From an uncultured Sphingomonadaceae bacterium (GTDB lineage Bacteria; Pseudomonadota; Alphaproteobacteria; Sphingomonadales; Sphingomonadaceae): a stretch of DNA of 64,000 bases. Position 1 is the first letter of the stretch; every line of letters begins with the position of its first letter. The stretch lies in the NCBI GenBank assembly GCA_947489315.1, contig CANLCX010000002.1:1081635-1145634 (forward strand). The letters are read 5' to 3'. A program made the position numbers and the translations under genes. This document shows positions 45,361 to 53,936 of this stretch, one piece after another. The notes under the pieces are model-generated. The model was given only the letters and a program-made list of their open reading frames with translations. It was not told where the DNA came from and made no database searches.

Positions 45361-45380
45361 TTAGCGTCCGCTTTCGGGAT
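45361..45380 (+). repeat. Half-element TTAGCGTCCGCTTTCGGGAT
   Basis: This 20-mer differs by three bases from CTAATGTCCGCTTTCGGGAT at 54568-54587, and is therefore another member of the GTCCGC family, here without a facing arm. It lies just before a full hairpin copy. Confidence 0.6.
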
Positions 45381-45395
45381 ATTGCTGCCACAAGG

Positions 45396-45430
45396 CTAGT
45401 GTCCGCTATGGGCGCAAAAGCGGACACTAG
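45396..45430. repeat. GTCCGC/GCGGAC hairpin, copy 3 (perfect stem)
   Basis: A perfect 12-bp inverted repeat, CTAGTGTCCGCT / AGCGGACACTAG, around the 11-nt loop ATGGGCGCAAA. The only ATG inside it opens a spurious frame that is often mistaken for a gene. This is the cleanest copy of the family in the window. Confidence 0.9.
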
Positions 45431-45642
45431 AAAACTGTCACTGAGCTGTACCTCAACTCGCTTCGTGTTAACGGGTACCCGCAACTGCGGACCGCGACCT
45501 TGCCAACGATGCGCTTGCAAGCATCCTCTACTGGCGGATTATTGTGACCGGAGGTCGTATGAACAGAGCGGAAATAGAATAGATCGCGCAGTTTATCGCC
45601 GCGGGCCTCACTGCATAGTGCGGTCAATTACTACTCGGACAT
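45431..45642. other. Intergenic stretch between hairpin copy 3 and the AraC gene
   Basis: About 210 bp without an intact gene. Near 45559 a possible eroded small frame (MNRAEIE, then a stop, then IAQFIAAGLTA) is visible on the plus strand, too short and broken to call. Confidence 0.35.
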
Positions 45643-46575
45643 TTAGTGTAGCCGTTCTTCTGTCGCTTTGATCTGCCGGGCGTATTCTGTCGGCGGGTGT
45701 CCAACAATGCGCGTGAATGCAACGCTGAACGCGCTTGGAGAGCCATAGCCAACGCTATAGGCGATCTTGGAAATCGAGTCCTTGCCCTCGCACAGTCGGT
45801 TCTTGGCAAGCGACATCCGCCAGTTCTGCAGGTATTCCATCGGTGCCATGCCGACTACACGGTTGAATTTAGCGAAAAAGGCCGACCGGGAAAGCGCTGC
45901 TTCACGCGAAAGCTCATCGACCGTCCAACTGCGTGTGGGTTCTTCGTGAATGAGTCTGATGGCCTGCGCGATCTGATCATCCGCAAGCCCGCGCACAAGA
46001 CCGGCAAACCCTCCCTCGTCAGGAAGGGCTCGAAAGGCTTCGATACAGAGGACTTCAAGCAGACGATCGAGGATCACATCGCGCGCATTGCGCTGGCTTC
46101 GATACTCATCATCGACCAAACGCGCGAGTGCGGCCAGGCGTTCATTTTTCCGGATAATGACAAGCTGAGGCAAGAGCGAGACCAGCAAGGACGCGTCAGG
46201 TGAGCCAAAAAGGCAATACCCGATCATCATCCTGACATCAATCGGCGCATCCGGGTCGCCCACACGATATTCCCCGCCGGACAGATCAACGGGAAGCGCC
46301 GAAAGGGCATCGCCAGTCACAGCGAGCTTGCTCGATACCGTAAAATCGGCAGCCGAGGGGACCAACAGGAAGTCGCCAGCTTCGACGACGACTTCCGCCT
46401 GTCCATCCGCCTGTCCATCCGCCTGGAACCGAAAGCCTCCATCCAGCGCTAATCCATAAAAGACTCGATCCGTGACTTCACGGCGCACGCGCCACGCGCC
46501 GCCCCCATACACCAGCTTCATCGCGGCAGGCTGCGGTTGCAGCAGGGAAATCACATCTGTCAGCGGATCGGTCAT
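45643..46575 (-). CDS. AraC-family transcriptional regulator
   Basis: A 310-residue regulator: an N-terminal cupin-type sensor domain (about 1-180, GLALDGGFRFQADG, VVEAGDFLLVPSAADF) and a C-terminal double HTH (about 205-305, IRLIHEEPTRSWTVDELSRE, SRSAFFAKFNRVVGMAPMEY, ISKIAYSVGYGSPSAFSVAF). It is divergent from an SDR gene with 98 bp between the starts and probably controls the SDR/NmrA pair downstream of it. Confidence 0.92.
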   Translation of the reverse strand: MTDPLTDVISLLQPQPAAMKLVYGGGAWRVRREVTDRVFYGLALDGGFRFQADGQADGQAEVVVEAGDFLLVPSAADFTVSSKLAVTGDALSALPVDLSGGEYRVGDPDAPIDVRMMIGYCLFGSPDASLLVSLLPQLVIIRKNERLAALARLVDDEYRSQRNARDVILDRLLEVLCIEAFRALPDEGGFAGLVRGLADDQIAQAIRLIHEEPTRSWTVDELSREAALSRSAFFAKFNRVVGMAPMEYLQNWRMSLAKNRLCEGKDSISKIAYSVGYGSPSAFSVAFTRIVGHPPTEYARQIKATEERLH

Positions 46576-46673
46576 AACAGGACTATCGCAAATGAATGTC
46601 GGATTTTCAACTATCGATAGTACACGTTCCGCCCCTTAGTTTGGTGTCAGACAATAACAAAAAGGAGGTCCCA

Positions 46674-47447
46674 ATGAAAACCGTACTCATTACAGGATGC
46701 TCCTCCGGCTTCGGGCTGGAGACAGCATTGTTTTTCCTCGACAAAGGATGGTCCGTCATCGCGACGATGCGCACCCCGCGCGAGGATCTTTTCCCGTCAA
46801 ACGACCGTCTAAGGGTGCTGCCACTCGACACGACCAATCCGGACAGCATCGCGGCAGCTATCGACACCGCTGGTCCTATCGACGTGCTGGTCAACAACGC
46901 CGGTATCGGGATGCTGAGTGCCGTCGAAGGCACCGACATGGCGCAGGTACGCGCCATTTTTGAGACCAACACGCTTGGTACGATTGCAATGACCAAAGCG
47001 GTTTTGCCTACATTCCGGCAGCGGCGGTCGGGCGTCATCGTGAACGTCAATTCCAGCACAACAATGAAACCTTTGCCGCTGTTTTCGTTCTACACCGCCA
47101 GCAAGGCGGCCATCATCGCGTTCAGCGATTGCCTCGCGCTTGAGATGAAAGAGTTCGGCGTGGCGGTAAAGGTCGTCATTCCGGGGCAGGCCGAAACGCG
47201 TTTTGCTGAGAATGCGCAAGCCCGGTCCTCCGATGCTATTCCCGCAACCTACACGGAGTTCGCAGACAGGGCGCTTGCAAGTCTGGCGGCGCCTTCGGCC
47301 TCGACAAAGATCGAGGAAGTGACTGAAGCGATCTGGCGGGCGGCAACCGATCCGGACAGTCCTGACCACCTGCCTGCGGGTGCGGATGCCTGGGCCCTCG
47401 CCAACGCGATCCCCCAAACCTCTTCACCCAAACCCCAAACCAACTGA
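46674..47447 (+). CDS. Short-chain dehydrogenase/reductase (module 1)
   Basis: A 257-residue SDR oxidoreductase. Cofactor loop VLITGCSSGFGLETALFFLD, NNAGIG in DVLVNNAGIGMLS, and the catalytic YxxxK in FSFYTASKAAIIAFSD with the upstream Ser in NVNSSTT. The start MKTVLITG at 46674 is preceded by AAGGAGG; a longer frame begins upstream without a site. It is followed after 16 nt by an NmrA-like gene, and both are divergent from an AraC regulator. Confidence 0.92.
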   Translation: MKTVLITGCSSGFGLETALFFLDKGWSVIATMRTPREDLFPSNDRLRVLPLDTTNPDSIAAAIDTAGPIDVLVNNAGIGMLSAVEGTDMAQVRAIFETNTLGTIAMTKAVLPTFRQRRSGVIVNVNSSTTMKPLPLFSFYTASKAAIIAFSDCLALEMKEFGVAVKVVIPGQAETRFAENAQARSSDAIPATYTEFADRALASLAAPSASTKIEEVTEAIWRAATDPDSPDHLPAGADAWALANAIPQTSSPKPQTN

Positions 47448-47463
47448 TTGAAAGGAAAATCTC

Positions 47464-48312
47464 ATGTATCTTGTATTTGGAGCAACCGGAAATGTCGGCG
47501 GCGAAGTCGTGGCTCAACTTTTGCAAAAAGGCCATGCCGTGCGCGCCTTCGTGCGCGACGAAGCCCGTGCCAGGAAGCAATTGCCGGAGGGTATTGAATT
47601 TGCCGTCGGCGAGCTTGATGATGCGAAAAGCATGGCCGAAGCGACACAGGGCGTGGATGGCGTATTCTTCATGCAGGTCGGACCATCTGTCGAGCAGGCG
47701 CAAAGCATGGTCGATGCGGCACATGCCGCCAACGTGAAACGGATCGCCCTGCTCTCATCGCTTGGGACCAGCCTGCAACCCTATCCAATGATCGGTGCCA
47801 TGATCGCCGAGCGCGACGAGGTGTTTCACAAGTCTGATCTGGATGTCACCTATCTGCGGGCCAACGGGCTTATGTCCAACGCGCTCTGGTGGCTTGACGC
47901 GATTAGACAAGACGGCCGCGTGGTCGATGCGACCGATCCCGGCGCACTGACCATCGTTGATCCCTATGATGTGGCGCGTATCGCCGTGTTGGCACTGACC
48001 GAGCCGGGTCATGCGGGCCACGGCTACATCCTGAACGGCCCCGAGGCTCTGAGCGCCCGCGAACAGGTCGAGATCCTCGCTGACGTGCTCGACCAACCCA
48101 TTGAGTTCATATCGGTCACGCCTGAGGAGCTTGAGCATAAGAACATCGCGGACGGCATGCCAGAGCCAAATGCCAAGGCTTTACGTAACCTCAACGAGAC
48201 GTTCCGTGCAGGACGTGCGGGCTTTCTCGCCGACGACATCGCGAACTTGACCGGCACCGCGCCGCGCACATTCCGAGCATGGTGCGAAACCCATGCAGCC
48301 GAGTTCGCTTGA
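47464..48312 (+). CDS. NmrA-like NAD(P)-binding protein
   Basis: A 282-residue atypical SDR. The N-terminal glycine loop is YLVFGATGNVGGEVVAQLLQ, followed by VRAFVRDEARARKQLP; the family's usual catalytic Tyr/Lys pair is replaced, and VTYLRANGLMSNALWWLDAI is the typical substrate-side segment. Members act as redox sensors or as quinone/ketone reductases (QOR2-like). AAAGGAAA precedes the start. It forms a pair with the SDR upstream. Confidence 0.88.
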   Translation: MYLVFGATGNVGGEVVAQLLQKGHAVRAFVRDEARARKQLPEGIEFAVGELDDAKSMAEATQGVDGVFFMQVGPSVEQAQSMVDAAHAANVKRIALLSSLGTSLQPYPMIGAMIAERDEVFHKSDLDVTYLRANGLMSNALWWLDAIRQDGRVVDATDPGALTIVDPYDVARIAVLALTEPGHAGHGYILNGPEALSAREQVEILADVLDQPIEFISVTPEELEHKNIADGMPEPNAKALRNLNETFRAGRAGFLADDIANLTGTAPRTFRAWCETHAAEFA

Positions 48313-48337
48313 AAGACATAGCCTCCTAACCGGCGCA

Positions 48338-49234
48338 TCACATGAACCGGTCATCCCGAAATGCTACTGATGCCCAATCGATGAACGCCCGCACACGCGA
48401 CGCCAGTTGGCGGCTCTGCGGATAGAGAATCGACACGGGGACGGTGGGCGGGGGCCAGTCATTTAGCATGCTCACGAGGCTACCTTTGTTGAGGTCATCC
48501 TCGATATGGAAACGCGGCATTTGCGCCAAGCCAAGGCCTAGGAGCGTAGAGGCGCGATAGCTCTCTGGACCGGTTACCGAAACCCGCATTGGCAGGCTGA
48601 GACTTTGGATTTTTTCATCCACAACAAAGTCGAGCGGCCTGACCGCACCGGTCGTGAGTGATCGCATACCGACCAGTCTGTGTCCTGTTAGATCCTCCAG
48701 CGTTTCGGGATGGCCCATCTGTGCCAGATAATCCGGTGACGCGCAGGTAAGGCGCTTGGCATTTCCCAGCTGTCTAACGATCAGGTCGCTGTCGGGCAGC
48801 TCGCCCCACCTCACAGCACAATCGACACCTTCCTCAACCAGATCGACCCACCGATCCCTTTCGCTGATGGAAATATCAATCTCGGGGTATCGGGCTAGGA
48901 AATCCGGCAAGCCGGGCATCAGAAAGTGTCTGGCCAGCGTGCCCTGGACCTCAATCCGCAAGTGGCCTTTCGGTGGTGCGCCGGCAAAGGCACTGTCGGC
49001 TTCTTCAACGTCGTTAAGTATCGAAAGGCATCGCTGATAGTAGGCTTGCCCGTCCAGGGTCGGGCGCACAACACGCGTTGTTCGGTGGAGCAATTGCACG
49101 CCGAGCCTGCGCTCCATCTGCTGTATCACTTCGGTGACTGTGGATCGCGGTGTTCCGGTATCATGCGCGGCGTCCGTAAAGCTGCGCCGTTCTACGATCC
49201 TCACAAAAAGTTGCATTGCCTCAAACCGATCCAT
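48338..49234 (-). CDS. LysR-family transcriptional regulator
   Basis: A 298-residue regulator: N-terminal winged HTH (MQLFVRIVERRSFTDAAHDT, PRSTVTEVIQQMERRLGVQL, LHRTTRVVRPTLDG) and a periplasmic-binding-protein-like effector domain (LRIEVQGTLARHFLMPGLPD). Divergent from the SDR gene at 49358 with 123 bp between the starts, the standard layout for a LysR regulator and its target. The effector is unknown. Confidence 0.92.
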   Translation of the reverse strand: MDRFEAMQLFVRIVERRSFTDAAHDTGTPRSTVTEVIQQMERRLGVQLLHRTTRVVRPTLDGQAYYQRCLSILNDVEEADSAFAGAPPKGHLRIEVQGTLARHFLMPGLPDFLARYPEIDISISERDRWVDLVEEGVDCAVRWGELPDSDLIVRQLGNAKRLTCASPDYLAQMGHPETLEDLTGHRLVGMRSLTTGAVRPLDFVVDEKIQSLSLPMRVSVTGPESYRASTLLGLGLAQMPRFHIEDDLNKGSLVSMLNDWPPPTVPVSILYPQSRQLASRVRAFIDWASVAFRDDRFM

Positions 49235-49357
49235 CGCGTCCTCATTGTTCGTCTACAGCGAATAGTGATGTCAGAATATACCCCATTATCCCGCTTCATC
49301 AACGGCATATCTTTCGTCCATCGTCAGCATGGTGCTGGCGCACAGAAAGGAGACATC

Positions 49358-50098
49358 ATGACCGATACAAAATCCAGAACAGCAATGGTCACCGGCGCTT
49401 CCCGCGGAATTGGGGCCGCCGTTGCCGAACGTTTGGCATCCGATGGTTTCAACGTCATCGCCAACTACGCGGGCAGCGAAAAAGCGGCGGCGGCTGTCGT
49501 CGATAAGATCGAGGCCGCAGGTGGCAAGGCTATTACTGCCAAAGCAGACGTATCCGATGCTGAGGCTGTGCGACGGATGTTCGATGCAGCTGAGACCGCC
49601 TTTGGCGGCGTTGATGTGCTCGTGAACAACGCAGGCATCATGAAATTGGCTAAGATTGCCGACAGTGACAATGCCCTGTTTGACGCGCATATCGCGGTCA
49701 ACCTCAAGGGTACGTTCAATACGTTGCGTGAGGCGGCGGGCCGACTGCGGAATGGCGGGGCCATCGTCAACCTCTCGACCAGTGTCGTCGGCACCAAGTT
49801 GGAGACTTACGGGGTCTACACGGCGACTAAGGCGGCCATCGAAACGCTGACGGGCATCCTCTCAAAGGAGCTGCGCGGGCGCAACATCACCGTCAACGCC
49901 ATAGCCCCCGGACCAACAGCGACCGACTTGTTTCTGGACGGCAAGCCGCCAGAGCTGATCGATCGATTTGCCAAAATGGTGCCGCTCGAACGGCTCGGAG
50001 AACCACGCGACATCGCCAACGCCGTATCTTTTCTGGCTGGACCGGACGGAGCCTGGATCAATGGACAGACATTACGTGCAAACGGTGGATTGGTCTGA
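49358..50098 (+). CDS. Short-chain dehydrogenase/reductase (module 2, first)
   Basis: A 246-residue classical SDR: AMVTGASRGIGAAVAERLAS cofactor loop, DVLVNNAGIM, catalytic Ser in IVNLSTSVVGTKLETYGVYT with YTATKAAIE supplying Tyr and Lys, and RNITVNAIAPGPTATDLF. The ATG at 49358 has AAAGGAG upstream; the open frame extends much further 5' but that part lies antisense to the LysR gene. It begins the run of three plus-strand genes opposite the LysR regulator. Confidence 0.92.
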   Translation: MTDTKSRTAMVTGASRGIGAAVAERLASDGFNVIANYAGSEKAAAAVVDKIEAAGGKAITAKADVSDAEAVRRMFDAAETAFGGVDVLVNNAGIMKLAKIADSDNALFDAHIAVNLKGTFNTLREAAGRLRNGGAIVNLSTSVVGTKLETYGVYTATKAAIETLTGILSKELRGRNITVNAIAPGPTATDLFLDGKPPELIDRFAKMVPLERLGEPRDIANAVSFLAGPDGAWINGQTLRANGGLV

Positions 50099-50136
50099 AC
50101 GGGCCAAACTTCCATTCGAAACAAAGGAGTAATCAC

Positions 50137-51057
50137 ATGACAAAGGAAACAGAAAAACAAATCATCGTCGTCACCGGTGCATCAAGTGGTTTCGGTGAGA
50201 TGACCGCCTACGCGCTGGCCGATGCCGGGCATACTGTCTACGCGTCCATGCGCGGCATCAGCGGCCACAATGCAGATAAGGCTAGTGCTGCAAAGGACTA
50301 CGCCAGCAAGAAAGATGTCGATCTGCGCGTGGTCGAAATTGATGTGGTGGACGACGCGTCCGTCGCTGCTGGGATTGACCAGGTCTTTGATGAGGCTGGC
50401 CGCCTTGACGTCATTGTCCATAATGCGGGCCACATGTCATCCGGTCCGGCGGAGGCGTTCACACCCGAACAGATGGCACAACTCTACGACATCAACGTGT
50501 TATCGACACAGCGCGTGATGCGTTCAGCATTGCCGAGGATGCGCGCGCAGGGACGCGGGCTTGTTGTCTGGGTTTCCTCATCAAGCGCCCGAGGCGGTAC
50601 GCCGCCGTTTCTGTCACCCTACTTCGCCGCCAAGTCAGCGATGGACTCGCTCGCCGTATCCTATGCGGCCGAGCTGACGCGCTGGGGGATCGAAACCTCG
50701 ATCATGGTGCCCGGTGCCTACACGGCTGGCACCAATCACTTCGTGCATGCCGGGGCGCCTGATGATATCGCGGTATCGGACACCTATCTGAAGGGTCCCT
50801 ATTCCGATGTACCCGACAAGGTGATGAAAGGTCTCAAATCTCTCGAACCTGACGATGCAGACCCATCAGCTGTCGCGCGCGGTATCGTCGATATCGTGAA
50901 TACGCCGTTCGGCAAGCGCCCGTTCCGGGTTCATGTCGATCCCTCGCAAGACGGGGCGGAGGTCGTCAATGGGATGGCCGACCGTGTCCGTTCAGAGTTG
51001 TTCTGGCGGATCGGATTGGACAGCTTGCTGTCTCCGATTGATCCGCCGGCGCGCTGA
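50137..51057 (+). CDS. Short-chain dehydrogenase/reductase (module 2, second)
   Basis: A 306-residue SDR with VVTGASSGFGEMTAYALADA, DVIVHNAGHMSSG and the catalytic LSPYFAAKSAMDSLAVSYAA; longer than classical members because of a C-terminal extension with GKRPFRVHVDPSQDGAE. It resembles the SDR at 52472 more than the one before it. AAAGGAG stands 8 nt before the ATG. Confidence 0.9.
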   Translation: MTKETEKQIIVVTGASSGFGEMTAYALADAGHTVYASMRGISGHNADKASAAKDYASKKDVDLRVVEIDVVDDASVAAGIDQVFDEAGRLDVIVHNAGHMSSGPAEAFTPEQMAQLYDINVLSTQRVMRSALPRMRAQGRGLVVWVSSSSARGGTPPFLSPYFAAKSAMDSLAVSYAAELTRWGIETSIMVPGAYTAGTNHFVHAGAPDDIAVSDTYLKGPYSDVPDKVMKGLKSLEPDDADPSAVARGIVDIVNTPFGKRPFRVHVDPSQDGAEVVNGMADRVRSELFWRIGLDSLLSPIDPPAR

Positions 51058-51156
51058 TCCGGGAAAGGCGCCCAAGCGATTGCAGCATCACAGCTTCGCC
51101 AGCAAAATTTCAACCCCCAAACCCTTGTTCGAAAACACTCATAATGGAGTCCTAAA

Positions 51157-51660
51157 ATGTCAGATAATCAACAACTAATCGATAATTCACGCACCCATTT
51201 TACTATATTCACGGCCATCGCAGCAGCCATCGCAGCCATCGCTGCCTTTGCAAGCGCATTCCTCACGCTTGCTCCCTGGGCCATGTTTGTCGGGTGGGTA
51301 ACATTTTTCACCAACCCCGCGTCATTCCGCCAGGCGCTGTTTAGTGCAATTTGCCTTTGGCTAGGCATCGGCCTGGGTGCCGTCGCGACCATGGCGCTCG
51401 GCGCTCTCACGCCCGCGCTTGGTCCATATTCACTTCCACTGGTGGTGTTCATCGTCGCCAGCGTGGTTGTTTCGATGCGAGCGTTACCAGTCATTGGCAA
51501 CATGCTCGCATGGTTTCTTGGGCTTATCACTTTCTTTGCTTCCCATTCTGATCCATCGTTGATCGCTATCGGCGAACTGAGTGCTGCCGGGACATTGGGT
51601 ATTTGCGCTGGATGGGGCGCACAAGCGTTGCAGAAGCGTTTCGCACCCATTGCAGGATGA
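51157..51660 (+). CDS. DUF1097 family membrane protein
   Basis: A 167-residue inner-membrane protein with five or so hydrophobic helices (FTIFTAIAAAIAAIAAFASA, LFSAICLWLGIGLGAVATMA, LPLVVFIVASVVVSMRALPV, GNMLAWFLGLITFFASH). DUF1097 (YcdZ-like) proteins have no known transport substrate. AATGGAGTCC lies before the start. It closes module 2 after the two SDR genes and is followed by a hairpin repeat. Confidence 0.82.
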   Translation: MSDNQQLIDNSRTHFTIFTAIAAAIAAIAAFASAFLTLAPWAMFVGWVTFFTNPASFRQALFSAICLWLGIGLGAVATMALGALTPALGPYSLPLVVFIVASVVVSMRALPVIGNMLAWFLGLITFFASHSDPSLIAIGELSAAGTLGICAGWGAQALQKRFAPIAG

Positions 51661-51700
51661 TTACTCCCAGCGCATTAGCTATACCAAACAACTATGATAT

Positions 51701-51736
51701 CCAATGTCCGCTTTGGTCGCTAAGAGCGGACGCTGG
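51701..51736. repeat. GTCCGC/GCGGAC hairpin, copy 4
   Basis: CCAATGTCCGCT ... AGCGGACGCTGG with loop TTGGTCGCTAAG, arms complementary except at two positions. It marks the boundary between the LysR-led and TetR-led modules. Confidence 0.75.
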
Positions 51737-51785
51737 AAATTGTCGAGTTCTCGGATGAAAGGCTTTAGCCTCGAAGAAATTGCTG

Positions 51786-51818
51786 TTGACATTAATAATA
51801 GACCGGTCTAATTATAAT
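51786..51818 (+). promoter_or_regulatory. Promoter with TAGACCGGTCTA operator upstream of the TetR gene
   Basis: TTGACA (51786-51791) is followed by the perfect 12-bp palindrome TAGACCGGTCTA (51799-51810) and TATAAT (51813-51818). The palindrome resembles the E. coli NemR box half sites TAGACC/GGTCTA, and it lies between or over the promoter elements, where a TetR repressor would block RNA polymerase. The spacing of TTGACA and TATAAT (21 nt) is longer than ideal, so the true -10 may be the TAATTA a few bases earlier. Confidence 0.6.
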
Positions 51819-51866
51819 TATATTGGCGATTAGCGATGTTGCTAAAGCCCTTGAAGTGAGGCGAGC

Positions 51867-52466
51867 ATGGGACGTCCCCGCAATGAAGATGCATATGTAA
51901 ATGCGAAAACTCTACTGCTCGAAGTTGGAACGGATCTCATTCGGTCAGGTAGTTACAAAGGTGTGGGAGTTAATGACGTGCTTAGAGAAGCGGGCGTCCC
52001 TAAAGGGTCCTTCTACCATTATTTCGACAGTAAGAAGGATTTTGGCTTAGCGATAGCAGAACACTACCATGCTGATCAGCTGCAAACTGCAAAGCAGTTA
52101 TTCGGAAACGATGCCATCCCAGCACTGGATCAGCTCAAAGCATTTTTCCAATCCGCGATGACGTATTTTGAAAGCCGCGACTACATGCAAGGTTGTCTTA
52201 TGTGCAATCTATCCACTGAAATTGCGGATGAAGATGCAGACTTCCAAGCATTGCTTAACAAGCACTGGGAGTCGTTAAGTTTAGAAATTGCTGGTTGCAT
52301 TGCAGAATGCGACAAATCTAAAATTGGATTGGCGCATTTGAGTGATAATGAAGCAGCCGATTGGCTTCTCAATTCTTGGAGCGGGGCTTTGACCCGAATG
52401 AAGGCGGTCAGGACCGCTGCCCCGCTTGAACTTTTTCTCAAATCCACGTTCAACGAAAGCAAATAA
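51867..52466 (+). CDS. TetR-family regulator, NemR-like
   Basis: A 199-residue regulator. HTH: DLIRSGSYKGVGVNDVLREA, GVPKGSFYHYFDSKKDFGL; ligand domain with AMTYFESRDYMQGCLMCNLS containing two Cys in a CLMC pattern, which recalls the redox-active Cys of NemR-type repressors. It is followed after 5 nt by an SDR gene. The palindrome TAGACCGGTCTA in its promoter is the likely operator. Sensing of reactive electrophiles is an inference from these two features. Confidence 0.9.
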   Translation: MGRPRNEDAYVNAKTLLLEVGTDLIRSGSYKGVGVNDVLREAGVPKGSFYHYFDSKKDFGLAIAEHYHADQLQTAKQLFGNDAIPALDQLKAFFQSAMTYFESRDYMQGCLMCNLSTEIADEDADFQALLNKHWESLSLEIAGCIAECDKSKIGLAHLSDNEAADWLLNSWSGALTRMKAVRTAAPLELFLKSTFNESK

Positions 52467-52471
52467 TACCA

Positions 52472-53353
52472 ATGCTAAAAACTATTCTCATCACCGGTGC
52501 GAGCCGGGGAATTGGACTTTTGACGGCCAAATCCTTGGCTGCACAGGGGCATCATGTTTATGCTTCGATGCGCGATCCGTATGGCAGAAATCTTTCGATA
52601 GCGAACGATCTGAGGGCTTGGGCAAATCGCAATAATCTGAAGCTAGAACCAATCGAGCTTGACGTATGTGACGAGACATCCGTCGAGTCAGCCGTGGGCG
52701 TGATCGAAAGCCGCGCCCCGCTAGATGTCCTGATAAACAATGCAGGGATAATGCCCACCGGATTGACAGAAGCTTACACCGTCGATCAGGTTAAGGAAAC
52801 TTTTGACGTAAACATGTTAGGCATCGTTAGGACTTGCCGAGCTGTTCTGCCCGATATGCGTAAAAGAAACTCGGGCTTGCTAATTCATTTGAGTTCTGCA
52901 GCTGGCCGCTTTGCGATGCCCTTTTTTGGGGTTTATTGCGCGAGCAAATGGGCCATGGAGGCCTATTGTGAGGCCCTACACTATGAACTTGAGCCCTTTG
53001 GTATCGATTCCATTCTCGTGGAACCAAGCGGACATGGCACCGATTTGGTTCAGACAGCTCCCGCCCCAGCGAACGATGAGCGGGTCAACAGCTATGGGTT
53101 GTTGGCTGACGGTCGTGATCGCTTGCTCGATATGTTCAAATCGATGTTCACGCAAAATGATCCGGCGACTGACGCCAATAATGTCGCCGCAAAAATCGTT
53201 CAACTGGTCGAAACTGATCGACCGCGAGCGATCCGTACACAAGTTGGCCTTGATATGGGTGTTGATGCCTTGAATGCAGCGACAGCACCGATCCAGGCTC
53301 AACTCATAGAAAATTTGAAGCCAGTATATACCGGAGAAGCCGGCAATACATGA
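52472..53353 (+). CDS. Short-chain dehydrogenase/reductase (module 3)
   Basis: A 293-residue SDR: ILITGASRGIGLLTAKSLAA, DVLINNAGIMPTGLTEAY, catalytic Ser in LIHLSSAAGR and YxxxK in FGVYCASKWAMEAYCEALHY, with a C-terminal extension like its paralogue at 50137. It starts 5 nt after the TetR gene, so regulator and enzyme share one transcript. The substrate is unknown. Confidence 0.92.
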   Translation: MLKTILITGASRGIGLLTAKSLAAQGHHVYASMRDPYGRNLSIANDLRAWANRNNLKLEPIELDVCDETSVESAVGVIESRAPLDVLINNAGIMPTGLTEAYTVDQVKETFDVNMLGIVRTCRAVLPDMRKRNSGLLIHLSSAAGRFAMPFFGVYCASKWAMEAYCEALHYELEPFGIDSILVEPSGHGTDLVQTAPAPANDERVNSYGLLADGRDRLLDMFKSMFTQNDPATDANNVAAKIVQLVETDRPRAIRTQVGLDMGVDALNAATAPIQAQLIENLKPVYTGEAGNT

Positions 53354-53383
53354 ATACTCGCCGCTTTCCGAGGAGCAATTCTC

Positions 53384-53872
53384 ATGAAGTTTAACAGCGC
53401 ATTAATCGTTGGCGCTGGTCCTGGTCTAGGCGCTTCTCTTGCGAGGCTGTTTGCTGTAAATGACTTGAATGTGACCTTGGCGGCGCGCTCGACAGACAAA
53501 CTTCTGGATCTGTGTAAAGAAACGGGTGCCAATGCGGTCGAATGTGATGCCAGCAAGGAGACTGATGTCGAACGCCTTTTCAAAACAATGGCGGAACAAA
53601 ATCTTTTGCCAGACCTCGTCGTTTACAATGCCAGCGGCTATGCAGCCGCCAGCGGAGACTGTTTGACCAAAGCCGGTGGAAAATTCCTTCTTGTTTCTGA
53701 GCCGGTGGTTCCCTTTTTTGGCGAAGATGAGCGGTGGGACCTTGTAGTCATCGGATCCTATCCCAGTGCGGAAGCGCTCCTCGATCTGTTTGAACAACCA
53801 GCATATCATGCCGCATATGTGCATCGCACTGCCGGTTGCGAAAAGGAGCGCGTCAGCATTTGTCTGGGTTAA
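53384..53872 (+). pseudogene. SDR/DUF1330 in-frame deletion fusion
   Basis: A 162-residue frame. Residues 1-85 are the N-terminal half of an SDR (ALIVGAGPGLGASLARLFAV, VVYNASG in place of the NAG motif), lacking the catalytic Ser-Tyr-Lys part. From about residue 95 it reads as a DUF1330 domain (GGKFLLVSEPV, RWDLVVIGSYPSAEALLDLF, PAYHAAYVHR), which itself lacks its first 30 or so residues. The junction near 53655-53670 keeps the frame. The simplest reading is a deletion that joined two neighbouring genes; whether the chimera has a function cannot be told. It has an AGGAG-like site 8 nt upstream of the ATG. Confidence 0.7.
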
Positions 53873-53936
53873 AAATCGGAACTTTACCAACCCATAAACT
53901 ATTGGTCTTTGCAGGCCAAAAACGGAAAGAGAAACA

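Noticed and set aside
45399..45671. Plus-strand ORF of 90 codons starting inside hairpin copy 3
   Set aside because: Its ATG and first codons are made of the repeat itself, it has no ribosome binding site and its body has no protein-like pattern, so it is a by-product of the repeat.
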